The notes under the pieces were generated by a model, which saw only the letters and a list, made by a program, of their open reading frames with translations, was not told where the DNA came from and ran no database searches. DNA of 64,000 bases from Diplonema papillatum (taxonomy: Eukaryota > Euglenozoa > Diplonemea > Diplonemida > Diplonemidae). Both the position numbers and the translations under genes were made by a program. Positions 1 through 9,460 of this stretch are shown one piece after another. How positions within the stretch are numbered: position 1 is the first letter of the stretch; each line of letters starts with the position of its first letter. Location of the stretch: assembly GCA_030068145.1 (NCBI GenBank), contig JAPJBO010000389.1, positions 124,001 through 188,000 of the forward strand. The letters run 5' to 3'.

Positions 1-1785
1 CACCATCTGTCCCATCACCATCCTGAGGAGCAACGCCCGCATCAACACCACCTGCACTTGGCCCAATTGTCGCCATCGGAACACCACAACGCGCAGGGGC
101 CCCTACACCCCGCACAGCATCTTCAGCACGCTTATCCTGCGCATTCAGCAGAACGCCAAACGTTCCAGCACCCAGTGCCACCGCAGTATCAACACCCACC
201 ATACCAGCAGCATGCATCGTTAGCCCCATACCACCAGGATCCAACGGGGCAACCGGCAGTGCACCGACACCCATCAGAACAAGCTGCAGAGAACACGGCT
301 CAGCACCTGCATTCACCACACTCGGCAGAGCAACAACGTGGGCAGCCACCGCAGTCGGCAGAGTCACACCATCATCGTCTTCCACAGTCGGAATACCCGC
401 CACCACACCGCCCACCACTGTATCAGCAGTATTCCCCTCAGTCTGCTCACCTACCTCAACATATGCAGTCGGCAGAGCCACACCATCAGCAGCATCCACC
501 GCAATACCAGCAGCACCCACCACCACAGTCTGCTGAGCAGCACCTGCCACAGTCGGCAGAGGCACAACATCAGCAGCATCCGCCGCAATACCAGCAGCAT
601 CTATCACGTTCGGCAGAGCCACACCATCATCATCATGCACCACAGCCACCACACCAGCAGCACCCGCCGCAGGCGGCAGAGCCACACCGTCAGCAGCATT
701 CATCGCAATACCAGCAGCATCTATCACGTTCGGCAGAGCCACACCACGATCATGCACCACAGCAGCACCCGCCGCAGTCGGCAGAACCACACCATGATCA
801 TGCACCACAGCCAGCACACCAGCAGCACCCACCACCTTCAGCAGAGCCACAACATCCATCGCAATACCAGCAGCATCTATCACGTTCGGCAGAGCCACAC
901 CATCATCATGCACCACAGCAGCACCCGCCGCAGTCGGCAGAGCCACAGCACCCGCAGCATGCACCACCTTCAGCAGGGTTACAGCATCATGATGCACCAC
1001 AGTCAGCACACCCACACCAGCAGCACCCACCACTGTATCAGCAGCATCCGGCAGAGCCACAGCATCCACCGCATTACCAGCAGCACCCACCATCTTCGGC
1101 AGAGCCACACCATCATCATGCGCCACAGTCAGCGCAGCCGGCATCACGCCAGCAGCACCTGCCATCACATCAGCAGCATCCCCCACAAGCAGCACACTTA
1201 CCTCAGCACCAGCAGCATCCGCAGTCGGCAGAGGCACAACATCAGCAGCATCCCCCGCACTACCAGCATCCACCACCTTCGGTAGAGCCACAGCATCATC
1301 GTGTATCACAGTCAGCACACCCGTCACAGCCCCACCAGCACCCACCATATCAACAACATTCCGCACAGTCAGCACACCTACCACACCATCAACACCAGCC
1401 ACAATATCAGCAGCATCCCCCACAGTACCAGCAGCACCCACCGACATCGGAGGAGCCATACTATCATCGTGCACCACAGTCAGCACACCTACCTCAACAA
1501 CACCAGCCACAACACCAGCAGCATCCCCCGCAATACCAGCAGCATCCCCCGCAACACCAGCATCCCCCGCAATACCAGCAGCATCCCCCGCTACACCAGC
1601 AGCATCTCCCGCAATACCAGCAGCATCCACCACCTTCGGCAGAGCGGCAGCATCACGCACCACCGTCAGCACAGCCTCCACACCAACAGCAGCATCCGCC
1701 GCAGTCGGCAGAGCAACAACATTCGCAGCATCAGCCATCGTCAGCACACGCACATCCACCGTACCAGTATTCTCCACCGCAGTGA
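1..1785 (+). CDS. His/Pro/Gln-rich low-complexity protein, 5' end outside window
   Basis: The frame is open from base 1 to a TGA at 1783-1785, giving 594 codons with no start visible, so the N-terminus lies to the left. The product is almost wholly His, Pro, Gln, Ser, Ala and Tyr, built from irregular repeats of the type QHPPQYQQHPP and SAEPHHHHAPQ. No domain, signal peptide or membrane segment is recognisable. The +2 frame is also open over most of this stretch (one stop near 1286-1300) and reads as an Arg/Ser/His/Thr repeat, so openness alone is weak evidence for coding; the frame given has the more protein-like composition. It may be the repetitive part of a real protein or a minisatellite that happens to lack stops. 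No function is proposed. Confidence 0.4.
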   Translation, partial: HHLSHHHPEEQRPHQHHLHLAQLSPSEHHNAQGPLHPAQHLQHAYPAHSAERQTFQHPVPPQYQHPPYQQHASLAPYHQDPTGQPAVHRHPSEQAAENTAQHLHSPHSAEQQRGQPPQSAESHHHRLPQSEYPPPHRPPLYQQYSPQSAHLPQHMQSAEPHHQQHPPQYQQHPPPQSAEQHLPQSAEAQHQQHPPQYQQHLSRSAEPHHHHHAPQPPHQQHPPQAAEPHRQQHSSQYQQHLSRSAEPHHDHAPQQHPPQSAEPHHDHAPQPAHQQHPPPSAEPQHPSQYQQHLSRSAEPHHHHAPQQHPPQSAEPQHPQHAPPSAGLQHHDAPQSAHPHQQHPPLYQQHPAEPQHPPHYQQHPPSSAEPHHHHAPQSAQPASRQQHLPSHQQHPPQAAHLPQHQQHPQSAEAQHQQHPPHYQHPPPSVEPQHHRVSQSAHPSQPHQHPPYQQHSAQSAHLPHHQHQPQYQQHPPQYQQHPPTSEEPYYHRAPQSAHLPQQHQPQHQQHPPQYQQHPPQHQHPPQYQQHPPLHQQHLPQYQQHPPPSAERQHHAPPSAQPPHQQQHPPQSAEQQHSQHQPSSAHAHPPYQYSPPQ

Positions 1786-3821
1786 GCAGACACGCAGCAT
1801 TACTCAATCTAGCATCCTGCTCAAGCCCAGCCCAATCGTCACTTTAGTAGGTGGCAATTTGCAAAGTATCCGTCGGGCACTGGGGACGTATTCTCAGGCG
1901 CACAAGCAAACTACCAAACACTCCCCCACAACCGCAGCACTGTCAACGTGGAAGCAACCCTTCCTCATCAGGCCAAAGCTGTTAGCACAGCCCCGCAAAT
2001 CTTGTGGCGCTTTTGCCGTTGCTAGGGATACTGCATCCCGACTGACCTGAGATCTTCCCCGCGTGAAAGTTTATTGGCTAGCCAAAGTGAATAAAAAATA
2101 GTGAAAGACGTACAGTAGTGAGTAGAGAAGAGAACGAGTGTAACGGAATGGAGGTACCACAAACCACCACCACCGCAGATTTTCTTCCTCATTCCTTATT
2201 CCTCAAAACCAGCACCGATAATAATAACCCCCGTGAGAAAAAGCGAGGAAAGGTATACTATCTTACCTCTACCAGGGGATGAGCTTCTATATCCAAATTT
2301 GGAAAGGCCGCCGAGAAAAAAAGAAATAAGAAAATGGGACTACACCACCACCAAGCCCCGGCAGAGTGGCCAATGTGCATTCTGAGGGCCTCTCAGAGCC
2401 CAGCCTTGTCGTAAAGATACGTCGCATCGCGCTGTATTGAGGCCAGAGAGGAGGACACCTGCAACACTGGCAGGCGAGCCGCCTAAGTGCAGAAACCGCT
2501 GAAAAACAGTGGAAACACAAAAAGCCGTTAGCGGTCCAAATTTGGAAAATGGACCGGAGACCAAGCTAATGCCCTGCCTCTACCCGTCAGTAGTAGTAGT
2601 AGTATGTGTCGTCTGCCGAAGCAGCCGGAGACAGCAGGCGCAGGGGGCAGGTCTTGCTTTACAATTTTCTTGTTCATGGAGACCCGCCCCCGGCAATCCC
2701 GACTGTCCAATCACTGTCGAGAAAGATTTGTGCCGAGGTGGTTGACCAGGCCCCCACGAAGCCTTATACACAACACGGCTACAACACGAGGATGCAGCCC
2801 TGCTTAGGTGTGCACTCAGCCATCACAGGGCCTCAGATCTCGCTACTTGACCTGACACAGCTGCCACCCAGAAGGCCGCAGCAGTAACCTTCGCAATGAA
2901 GGCACGCGCGGCTGAGTGTAGGCGATCCATACAACAGCTGCATCAGACGCAGCTTGATCCGAGAGCTCGCTAGGTGACGCTGCTCACCTGCCAGTCTCAT
3001 ATAACACTCATTCCACGAAAAAGTGTCACAGATTTCGGCTTTTTTCGGACTTCTGCCGAAAATCTTCATCTGCAGGTCCGAAAATGATCGGTTTCGAGAT
3101 TTTGAGGACACGTTTGAATCCGTTGAGGACAGGGCTTTCCGAATATCTGGTCGGATAAAAAAATTGACCGACCCCCCCAGTGCTGATGCTGAGGCCCCTA
3201 AACTCGGCATCGTTGTCAGCCGGACGGCAACGAGGGGTGGGTACCCCCCCCCCCCCCCTCCCCCCTAAACTACGCACCAAACCCACCACCCTCCCCAACC
3301 CGGGCTTCCTTTTTACCCCTGCAAACCCGTGAATAGGTGCTACGGGAGTATCTGGCAACCGCTGCTTAACATGTGGTTCATGTACTTAAAAGAACTCAAT
3401 GCTTAACAGTGCTCTCGTGGGCGGTGTCTTCGGACAGCACCTCGTGATGTTCGCATCACAAAACAAAGAAGACAGTGAAATGGTCGTTACCTGGTCGGGT
3501 TTCGCTCGCGACCGTTTCCTGAACAATCCTTCACTAAATCCGCGGTTAAATAACCTGGCCTCAGTGGTGCAAGCACCACGCGCTCTTCAAACCCAAGAAA
3601 CATTTTCCCCCCTAAATGGAGGCCGGGTCTCAAAAAAGGGGGTCTGAAAATCGACTTTTTTTTTCTCGGCATGCAGGAACAAGTCAGATTTGACTCGCCA
3701 CAGAATTCTACCGGGGTGCCGATACGGTCCCGTGACAGAACTACGCGATTCCTCAAAGATTTGGCGGAAAATCCCATCCTTGTGCCTCCTCCTGGCGGAA
3801 ACGACGAATAATTTTTCGAGC
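1786..3821. other. Intergenic, no gene seen
   Basis: No convincing coding region. The short motif CCAAATTTGGAAA occurs near 2290 and 2537, and a related piece occurs near 56465. A block near 3370-3410 (TGGTTCATGTACTTAAAAG and onward) matches one near 56605-56640. The block near 3585-3610 (CTTCAAACCCAAGAAACATT) occurs in inverted orientation near 8068-8095. There is a poly-C run near 3245-3263. Confidence 0.6.
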
Positions 3822-3828
3822 AAAAAAA
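3822..3828 (-). terminator. T7 run directly after minus-strand tRNA-like sequence
   Basis: Seven A on the + strand, i.e. seven T on the minus strand, begin at the base after position 73 of the tRNA-like sequence at 3829-3901. This is the usual form and place of an RNA polymerase III terminator. Confidence 0.5.
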
Positions 3829-3901
3829 CACCCAAAGTGGGACTCGAACCGGCGACCAAAAGAGTCATGGTTGAGTGCACTGACGGCTACGCTACTTGTG
3901 C
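3829..3901 (-). tRNA. tRNA-like sequence, degenerate cloverleaf
   Basis: On the minus strand this is exactly 73 nt with canonical internal promoter spacing: a box A at positions 8-18 (TAGCGTAGCCG) fits TRGYNNARNNG, and a box B (GGTTCGAGTCC) puts the T-loop at position 54. The acceptor stem pairs at six of seven positions counting G-T, and the D stem pairs at four of four. The anticodon stem pairs at only one of five and the T stem at three of five. Read by position the anticodon would be ATG, with a non-standard C at 33. A T7 run follows immediately. It may be a tRNA pseudogene, a tRNA-derived SINE head or a Pol III unit of another kind; a functional tRNA is unlikely. Confidence 0.45.
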
Positions 3902-4097
3902 CAAAAATCTCTTTCTCTTCTTTCCTCACGAACCACCAAAATGGTCGCTGGTTTGACTCCTCGCGGCGTCGAGCGTTTTGGAGCTCGTAGTGCGTGTTCT
4001 GCTTACAGTGGGGGTCAAACCGCAGACTTCCTGACGGGTCACGCGAACCACCGGAAGGATGGTTCAAATACAGAAAATGAAATCGCCCGCGTTTTTC

Positions 4098-4170
4098 TCG
4101 CCCGTGGTCTAACGGGTAGCACGCCCACTTGTGGTTCTGGGGGTACTTGGTTCGATTCCTCCGAGGAGTG
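4098..4170 (+). tRNA. tRNA-like sequence with His-type GTG anticodon loop, degenerate
   Basis: This is also 73 nt with perfect box A (TGGTCTAACGG at position 8) and box B (GGTTCGATTCC, T-loop at 54). The anticodon loop TTGTGGT has the standard T33 and a GTG anticodon (His). The stems are poor: about three of seven acceptor pairs, two of five anticodon pairs and two of five T-stem pairs. It lies 196 bp from, and head-to-head with, the tRNA-like sequence at 3829-3901. A T8 run follows at 4171. Best read as a decayed or tRNA-derived Pol III unit. A third box B (GGTTTGACTCC, near 3950-3960) has no box A at tRNA spacing. Confidence 0.45.
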
Positions 4171-4178
4171 TTTTTTTT
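4171..4178 (+). terminator. T8 run directly after plus-strand tRNA-like sequence
   Basis: Eight T start at the base after position 73 of the tRNA-like sequence at 4098-4170, as expected for RNA polymerase III termination. Confidence 0.5.
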
Positions 4179-4599
4179 GAGGACCGAAAATCGGCCCAAA
4201 AACGTCTAAAGTGCCTCTGGGGGTCAGATTTTTGGCTATATCGAGTTCCAAAAAGGTGCCGATACTTGCCGTGGATAGCTCTTTCCATCCCAAAAAAAAT
4301 TCCGAATTTTGCATTTTGCTCAAAGTTTGACCTAAACATGGCGGAAATGAGGAAGCAAAATCTGTGACACGTTTTCGTCGAATGAGCGATAAGTCTTGTC
4401 AAGGGCTGCGACTCAACTGTTTTGTTTTTGAACGTGCGCCGTGTCGAGGATTGCGGTGTCATTGGATGATGGATGCCCAGAGTGAGGCGCCCGTCATCTG
4501 CTTGCACTGATTTCGTCCCATTTGTACCGCTGCTGCTGATTGGTTATGAATACCTTGTTCTCGGCGTCAGGCCAAGCGCTCGAACCCAAGACGAGTTTT

Positions 4600-4770
4600 A
4601 CTCTTTTATCAAACATGGAATGGAGGAATTGGAAGCTCGTCACCGCAAAGCGTGGCGTTTTCACTCTCGTTTTCGACGCAGCAAACAATCAGGTACTGCG
4701 TTCAACGAAGAACAACTCTTTCCCTTCATCATCATGACGTTGTATCAGCCGCGGGTGTCCGGTGACGAGC
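4600..4770 (+). repeat. Dispersed repeat family A, copy 1
   Basis: Contains AAGCTCGTCACCGCAAAGCG, then GGCGTTTTCACT, a stretch ending ACTGCGTTCAACGAA, AACAACTCT, a CATCAT run and TTGTATCAGCCGCGG. The same ordered blocks occur at about 27330-27515 and, more diverged, at 46370-46485; a partial match lies near 40445-40510. All four are in the same orientation. No long frame is shared among the copies, so this looks like a non-coding mobile or satellite-like repeat. Confidence 0.5.
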
Positions 4771-5931
4771 ACTTCGTCACTCGAACGTCAAACGTCAGCC
4801 GGGTTGTAATTCCCGATCGAACATGTCTCGTGCGTTTCTTAGTGCACATTTGGCTTGGGGACAGGTTGTTCCGAAGCAGGGTCTCCATCCCTGTGAGCCT
4901 GATTGGCGATACGGCTGCCAGTAGATGCGTCTACTACCCAGCGGTTCAAAAAGCTTTCCTTTTCTGTACTTTTTGGTGCGAAACAACGCTCATTTTGTTC
5001 AAACACCCTCACAAAACCCGCGGATGACACACTCCGCACTTTCTTACGAGGCATGTGGCCACGTCAAACAAAGTCGGAGTTTCTCTCAGCTGGGCAGAGA
5101 GGTCACATCCCTTACTGCAGCGACCACCGCTGGCGTGACGCGACAGGCTCTGGGTTAATTGACCCAGTTCGGATTGCTCCTGTTCGGGGCACAGGACCAA
5201 GCCGACGCTTCTGTGCCAGTGCCGATGGATCAGATCGGGCGTGGGTGGTACCGTCGGGAGTTTCTCAGCTAGAACTGCTGTTTCGCAGCCGTTTTCGCAA
5301 GGTTTTTTTTTTTTTTTTTTCGGTGCAACGAGGGCCGGTCAACGTAATCACTTAACCCAGTGGACAGCTCGGTGAAGAAGGCATGCTGATGGGGCTTCTT
5401 TAGCATTTTTTCCCTTCCGTCGAAGGGTGTCCGGCGGACCGCGTTCTTCCTGCCCACTCCCCCGCCGAGTCACTCTTTCCCCTTTCTTTTGCGCCACGCA
5501 CACCGCGCCCTATGCATCGTTAACCCCCTTTTGAGGCCCGTTAGCGAAGAACGTCGTAGCCACACAGCGACAGAACGTCTGTTCCAGCGTCCGGAATCCC
5601 GCGGTTGATTATTTAGCGACGGCTGCGTGAAGGAAGTTGTCCCTACAAATCCGGACCGGTTCTCGACCGGCAGAGGTTTGTCCTGCCGAGAAAGGGTGGG
5701 CGCACGTCTCCCAATCCTACGGAGGACGCGGAAGACGACACTTCGTTGTCAGCGGGAAAGAAAAAGCTGGCATAGAAAATCAAGTCGCAGCAGCTGCAGC
5801 CAAAGGAGAGCAAACTAGTGTACGGCAAAGCATCTGACTTTTTGCAAGCTCAGCTCACGGAAACCCACGGAAGCAGACGTGTTCTTGTGCTTGCTTTGAC
5901 GCAGCAGAATGCAAGACCACTAGAAAGAGGC
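4771..5931. other. Intergenic, no gene seen
   Basis: Short frames only, none with recognisable features. A T-run lies at about 5303-5320. Nothing else stands out. Confidence 0.5.
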
Positions 5932-5991
5932 CGCGCACGAGAGCCCGGTGGCGGCGTGCGCGGTGGTGGGCGCGATCCTGCTGCCGATGGG
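5932..5991 (+). pseudogene. Fragment copy of the TM-coding part of the gene at 6197
   Basis: About 60 bp nearly identical to 6328-6389 inside the downstream gene (the stretch coding for AHESPAMAACAVVGAILLPM), with one 3-bp deletion and otherwise almost no change. It sits 396 bp upstream of the parent stretch and has no open frame of its own. It is a partial duplication remnant. Confidence 0.6.
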
Positions 5992-6196
5992 ACTGTGCGA
6001 CGATCCGCTTGCTGCTCTGCATGGGCAGCCTCTTCATGGCACCTGCACTTTACAGCACTCAATGCTCTATGGACAACACTGTTTTTCGATATCTTGACCG
6101 AGTTGAGTGGACCTTCTTGAGATATAACATGAATCAAACTCATTCAGGTGGGTTAGTTTGACATTTTGCTGTCGGGGGGAAAGCAACAGAAACCCA

Positions 6197-7000
6197 ATGG
6201 CACTGTACGAAGAAAACGACGACTTTTCAGCGCAGCACCACAGGCACCCCCGTGATGACTTCGTCCTGTCTTTACCTGGTCTTTTGAAGCTGGTGTTCGG
6301 CGACTCGGCGGACGCGGTGCTGGCGTTCGCGCACGAGAGCCCGGCGATGGCGGCGTGCGCGGTGGTGGGCGCGATCCTGCTGCCGATGGTCATTTCGTAC
6401 TTAGTCGCCGGCCTCCTCGGGTCTGACAGCGACGAGGGCCCGCTGGTGGCGCTGCGGATAGGCAGGAAGCGGGCTGGGCTGGCCGCGAAGCGGGCGAAGG
6501 CGGACGCGGACCAGTTCGAAAAGGCGACGCACAGCCTGCACGGCGGCCACGAGCGCCGCACCCTCGACAACGTCGGCTCGAAGCTGCGGGAATCCGCGCG
6601 GCGGGTGCTGGCTGCCGACCACTACCACTCTCTCGCCGAACGCATCGGCGCCGTCGGCAAGCTGGTCGAATCCCGGCCGCAGCCCGGGTTCAAGCGTGAG
6701 ATCGCCGCGATCGCTTCCGCCTGCGACAGCGACACGCCTCCCTTCGCCCGCCTGTCGCAGGCATTGGACGCGTTCCACGTTCGGTGCGCACCCATCCCCG
6801 TGCCCGAGAGGGCCGTCGACGCCGAAGAGGAAGAGCAGCTGTACCTATCCAAAATGGTGGCGTGGCTCGACGACGAGCACATGGAGATGCAGATCAAAAC
6901 CATCGGCTCCGGCGCCCGCCCCAGCCGGGCCGCGGGACCGCTGACCCAGGAAGATTTGCAAGCCCGAATCGACAGGCTCAACAGGGACTTCCGCCCGTGA
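6197..7000 (+). CDS. Predicted single-TM protein of unknown function
   Basis: Intronless frame of 267 residues from ATG 6197 to a stop at 6998-7000. The GC-rich third positions and mixed composition suggest real coding. A hydrophobic segment at about residues 47-72 (centred on CAVVGAILLPMVISYLVAGL) is probably a membrane helix and is followed by a basic stretch (LRIGRKRAGLAAKRAKAD). The remainder is charged and probably helical, ending RIDRLNRDFRP. I recognise no family. Decayed copies of parts of this gene lie upstream (5932-5991) and downstream (about 7480-7610), so the locus was duplicated. The TM plus a large soluble tail suggests an organelle or ER membrane protein, but that is inference. 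Confidence 0.6.
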   Translation: MALYEENDDFSAQHHRHPRDDFVLSLPGLLKLVFGDSADAVLAFAHESPAMAACAVVGAILLPMVISYLVAGLLGSDSDEGPLVALRIGRKRAGLAAKRAKADADQFEKATHSLHGGHERRTLDNVGSKLRESARRVLAADHYHSLAERIGAVGKLVESRPQPGFKREIAAIASACDSDTPPFARLSQALDAFHVRCAPIPVPERAVDAEEEEQLYLSKMVAWLDDEHMEMQIKTIGSGARPSRAAGPLTQEDLQARIDRLNRDFRP

Positions 7001-7087
7001 TTGGGGGAATTCTGTTCTACTCTGCTATCCTCTGCTATACTCTGCTATACTCTGCTATGGAAAGGCAGCCTCAGAAGCTGGGAGGGT

Positions 7088-7110
7088 AAAGCGGGTGTCA
7101 CACCCGCTTT
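7088..7110. repeat. Near-perfect palindrome, part of a dispersed hairpin element
   Basis: AAAGCGGGTGT and ACACCCGCTTT are perfect inverted arms around one central base. Just upstream is CAGCCTCAGAAGCTGG. Both blocks recur, rearranged, at 46589-46694 (CAGCCTCAGAA, CACCCGCTTTTTGGGTGT, CTTCTGAGGCTGG). It lies about 90 bp after the stop codon at 7000, after four copies of a TACTCTGCTA motif, and could also act in 3' end formation. Confidence 0.45.
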
Positions 7111-7365
7111 CTGGGTGTGGCCCCGTGGGTCTCTGTTGCTTGGGAGGATTCTGCTTTTTTTGAAGTGCTAACAATCTTCCGGGTCCCTTCAATGCAATGT
7201 GCAGGCTAAAAAGATGTAGACAGCGTGTTTTGGTGGTTGATCAATTCCTCACCTGAAAATGCTACAGGGTGAGTACAAGTGGGAAAACGATCGCACGCGC
7301 AAACAAAACGAAGCGCCTGTCTTTTTTGGTCGTCAGACGGCAACCTAGGGTATTGACAGCTACAG

Positions 7366-7425
7366 AGTAACTTGGGCTTCCATTTGGCCACGTTGACCCA
7401 GACAGACACAGAAGCCCAAGTTACT
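7366..7425. repeat. Perfect 15-bp inverted repeat with 30-nt loop
   Basis: AGTAACTTGGGCTTC at 7366-7380 is the exact reverse complement of 7411-7425, with a 30-nt spacer. The transcript could form a stable hairpin. CACGTTGACC occurs in the loop and again just after the right arm. Confidence 0.6.
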
Positions 7426-7479
7426 CCGGGCACGTTGACCGAGACAGATTCGACGATCTGCCACGGTCACCGTCACATG

Positions 7480-7610
7480 GCAGTTCATTGAGGCTTTGGC
7501 CGCACCCCTCGCTTTCCTATCACTGCGACAGCTTCTAGCCTTCGCCAGCCTTCCGCAGGCTCTAGACACATGCCACGTCCGCTGGGCGCCCCTGCGTGTA
7601 CCGGGTGTTC
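7480..7610 (+). pseudogene. Decayed copy of the 3' half of the gene at 6197
   Basis: The stretch from about 7540 (GCCTTCGCCAGCCTTCCGCAG) aligns with 6743-6810 of the 6197 gene, where it codes for PFARLSQALDAFHVRCAP. The decayed copy can be read as AFASLPQALDTCHVRWAP. Upstream similarity is weaker and includes the shared GCGACAGC. The frame is not maintained outside this piece. Confidence 0.45.
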
Positions 7611-7619
7611 GTTGTTGAC

Positions 7620-9460
7620 GGACGGGGAAGCTCGTCAACGTGGCCACAGTGTTGACCCAGTCAGGCGAGATCATCCGACATTGGCACAGACACAGGATGC
7701 TCATCGATAATTGGCCGTGCCAGCAGATCCCTGCACGGGCTAGAGTCATGTATCGCGCCGCATGTAGCTGACTGACAATGCAAGAGAGACCGCCAAAGGC
7801 GGACGGGATGATTGCGCGACACGAGTGCGGTCAGCTCGCTGTAGTCTGTAACTTGACAAACCTGGGTTCCACTTCAGGACCCGCTAGATATCGAAGCGTT
7901 CTCATCGATTCCTTGCTCCTCGCGTTGAAGGGAAATCGAGGATTGCGGCGCAAAATTTGCAAGCGTGCTTCATGGTTCCGGTTCGTCTTTTTCTTTTATC
8001 CACCCTCGATGACCCCCTTCCCTTTTCTCCACGTCTCCCTTGGGCCGAGGATCTTTCGCCAGCGGGGGAAAATGTTTCTTGGGTTTGAAAACCCCAGCGG
8101 GGGAGGGAGCAGCTAGTTTCGGCCGGACCCCCTTCAGGACGGATCGTGAACACAAGGGTGCCGGTGAAAGTCTTTGCTCACACTGCTTCATCGGCACTCC
8201 AGACGCACCAAGGCATGGTGTATCGTGGGCTTGGTGCTCTCGTGTTGAACACAAGCCCGTGGGTTAGCCTCACGGAAGTTTGGCACACGGAGCTGCAAAC
8301 TTTGACTCAAGCCTTTGCCCGAGCTTCTTCTTTTACTTCTTCTAACTCCTTCCATCGAAAACCCTTCCCCACGTGTTGATCTTGCCCTAGAATATTGGGG
8401 TTTGCCCCTTTTCGCTCCTGGACGTGTCAAGAGGTGCACAAATGAAAAAAAAGACATGCCTTTTTATCACACTATTCGACCTTCCGAAATTAGAATAAGC
8501 AACGTGTGCGCTGGACTGAGAGATGTCGTCCATCGTCACGAATCTCGCCCGGGACTTCGATTCTCCCGCGAGGCAGTGGTACATTCCTTGAAGGAGTTTC
8601 ACTGTAGAGGTGACCTTTTCTGACGATTTGGGACCCAGCTGGGAGTCCTTGACACTCTACCCTGATGGGCGGTGGTCGAGCTGAGTATTGCGATTCATCG
8701 AGGGAATTCCACAAGGCATTACGAACGAACTTCAGATTCCTTTGGGCTGACTGGCGGGGGAAAATCTTTTTTGGCAAACGAATGCCTCAAGGCGCGGGCA
8801 AGCCGCAGGGGTCGCGACATCCTGCAAACTATGAAACCCTGGTGATATTCTCCTCCTTGGTGTGTGCGTCTCATGCTGCGATCAGCTACAGTCTCAGTGC
8901 CGCTGCGTAGAAGGGTAAGTAGACAACCAACCAACTGTCAATGATCTTCGTGTGTTTGCCACATGTCCATCTCGCAAGCAAGAGCGTGAGCGGTTGTGAG
9001 GGAGAGAGGCCCATCATTAGTCGGTCGGTTAACACCAGTCTTCTAAGACTAGTGTCTTATACGACACAAAAAGGGAGTTTCAAGCGAACTTTCACTCTAA
9101 AAATAGCTACCTTCGGGTGCGCTAGTCTCGGGAAAAAACAGTGCCGAACCGGGTAAAACCTGGGACACCCAGGCCCATTTTTGGGGGATGTCTCAAGTTT
9201 TACCGGGGTCCAACATTAATCCAAATCACGGCATCTACCAAGGACTGCTGATTCAACCGTTCCATCGTAGGGGAAAACACACACGCACACGAAAGAAAAA
9301 CGAGAAACCGTCCGAAAAGATTGAACCACCTCGGACAACCGACAAGCCTCCATCGCCGACAACACAAAAAAAAAAAAAAGAGCAGGAACAAAAGACAAAA
9401 AAAAGGAGCCAGTCGGGTCGCGCCCAACCCCGGTTCGGTAGGCGGGCGGCCTCCCACTCT
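7620..9460. other. Intergenic, no gene seen
   Basis: No convincing coding region. It holds the inverted copy of the 3585-3610 repeat near 8068-8095. At 9078-9100 there is a copy of the motif GCGAACTTTCACTCT ending in TAG that closely resembles the 3' ends of two inferred introns (35317-35340 and 52522-52546). A block near 9145-9215 (CCGGGTAAAACCTGG, ACACCCAGG, ATTAATCC) resembles one near 43750-43820. Confidence 0.5.

Noticed and set aside
338-2050. Second open frame over the His/Pro/Gln region
   Set aside because: Broken by a stop near 1286-1300 and reads as a simple Arg/Ser/His/Thr repeat.
3941-4025. Further box-B-like words (GGTTTGACTCC near 3950; GGTTTGACCCC on the minus strand near 4012-4021)
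   Set aside because: No box A at tRNA spacing, so no third tRNA-like unit is called.
9188-9460. N-terminal extension of the EamA transporter to ATG 9188
   Set aside because: The added residues come from an A-rich tract (Lys/Gln runs) and a dispersed repeat; the family normally starts near the first helix.
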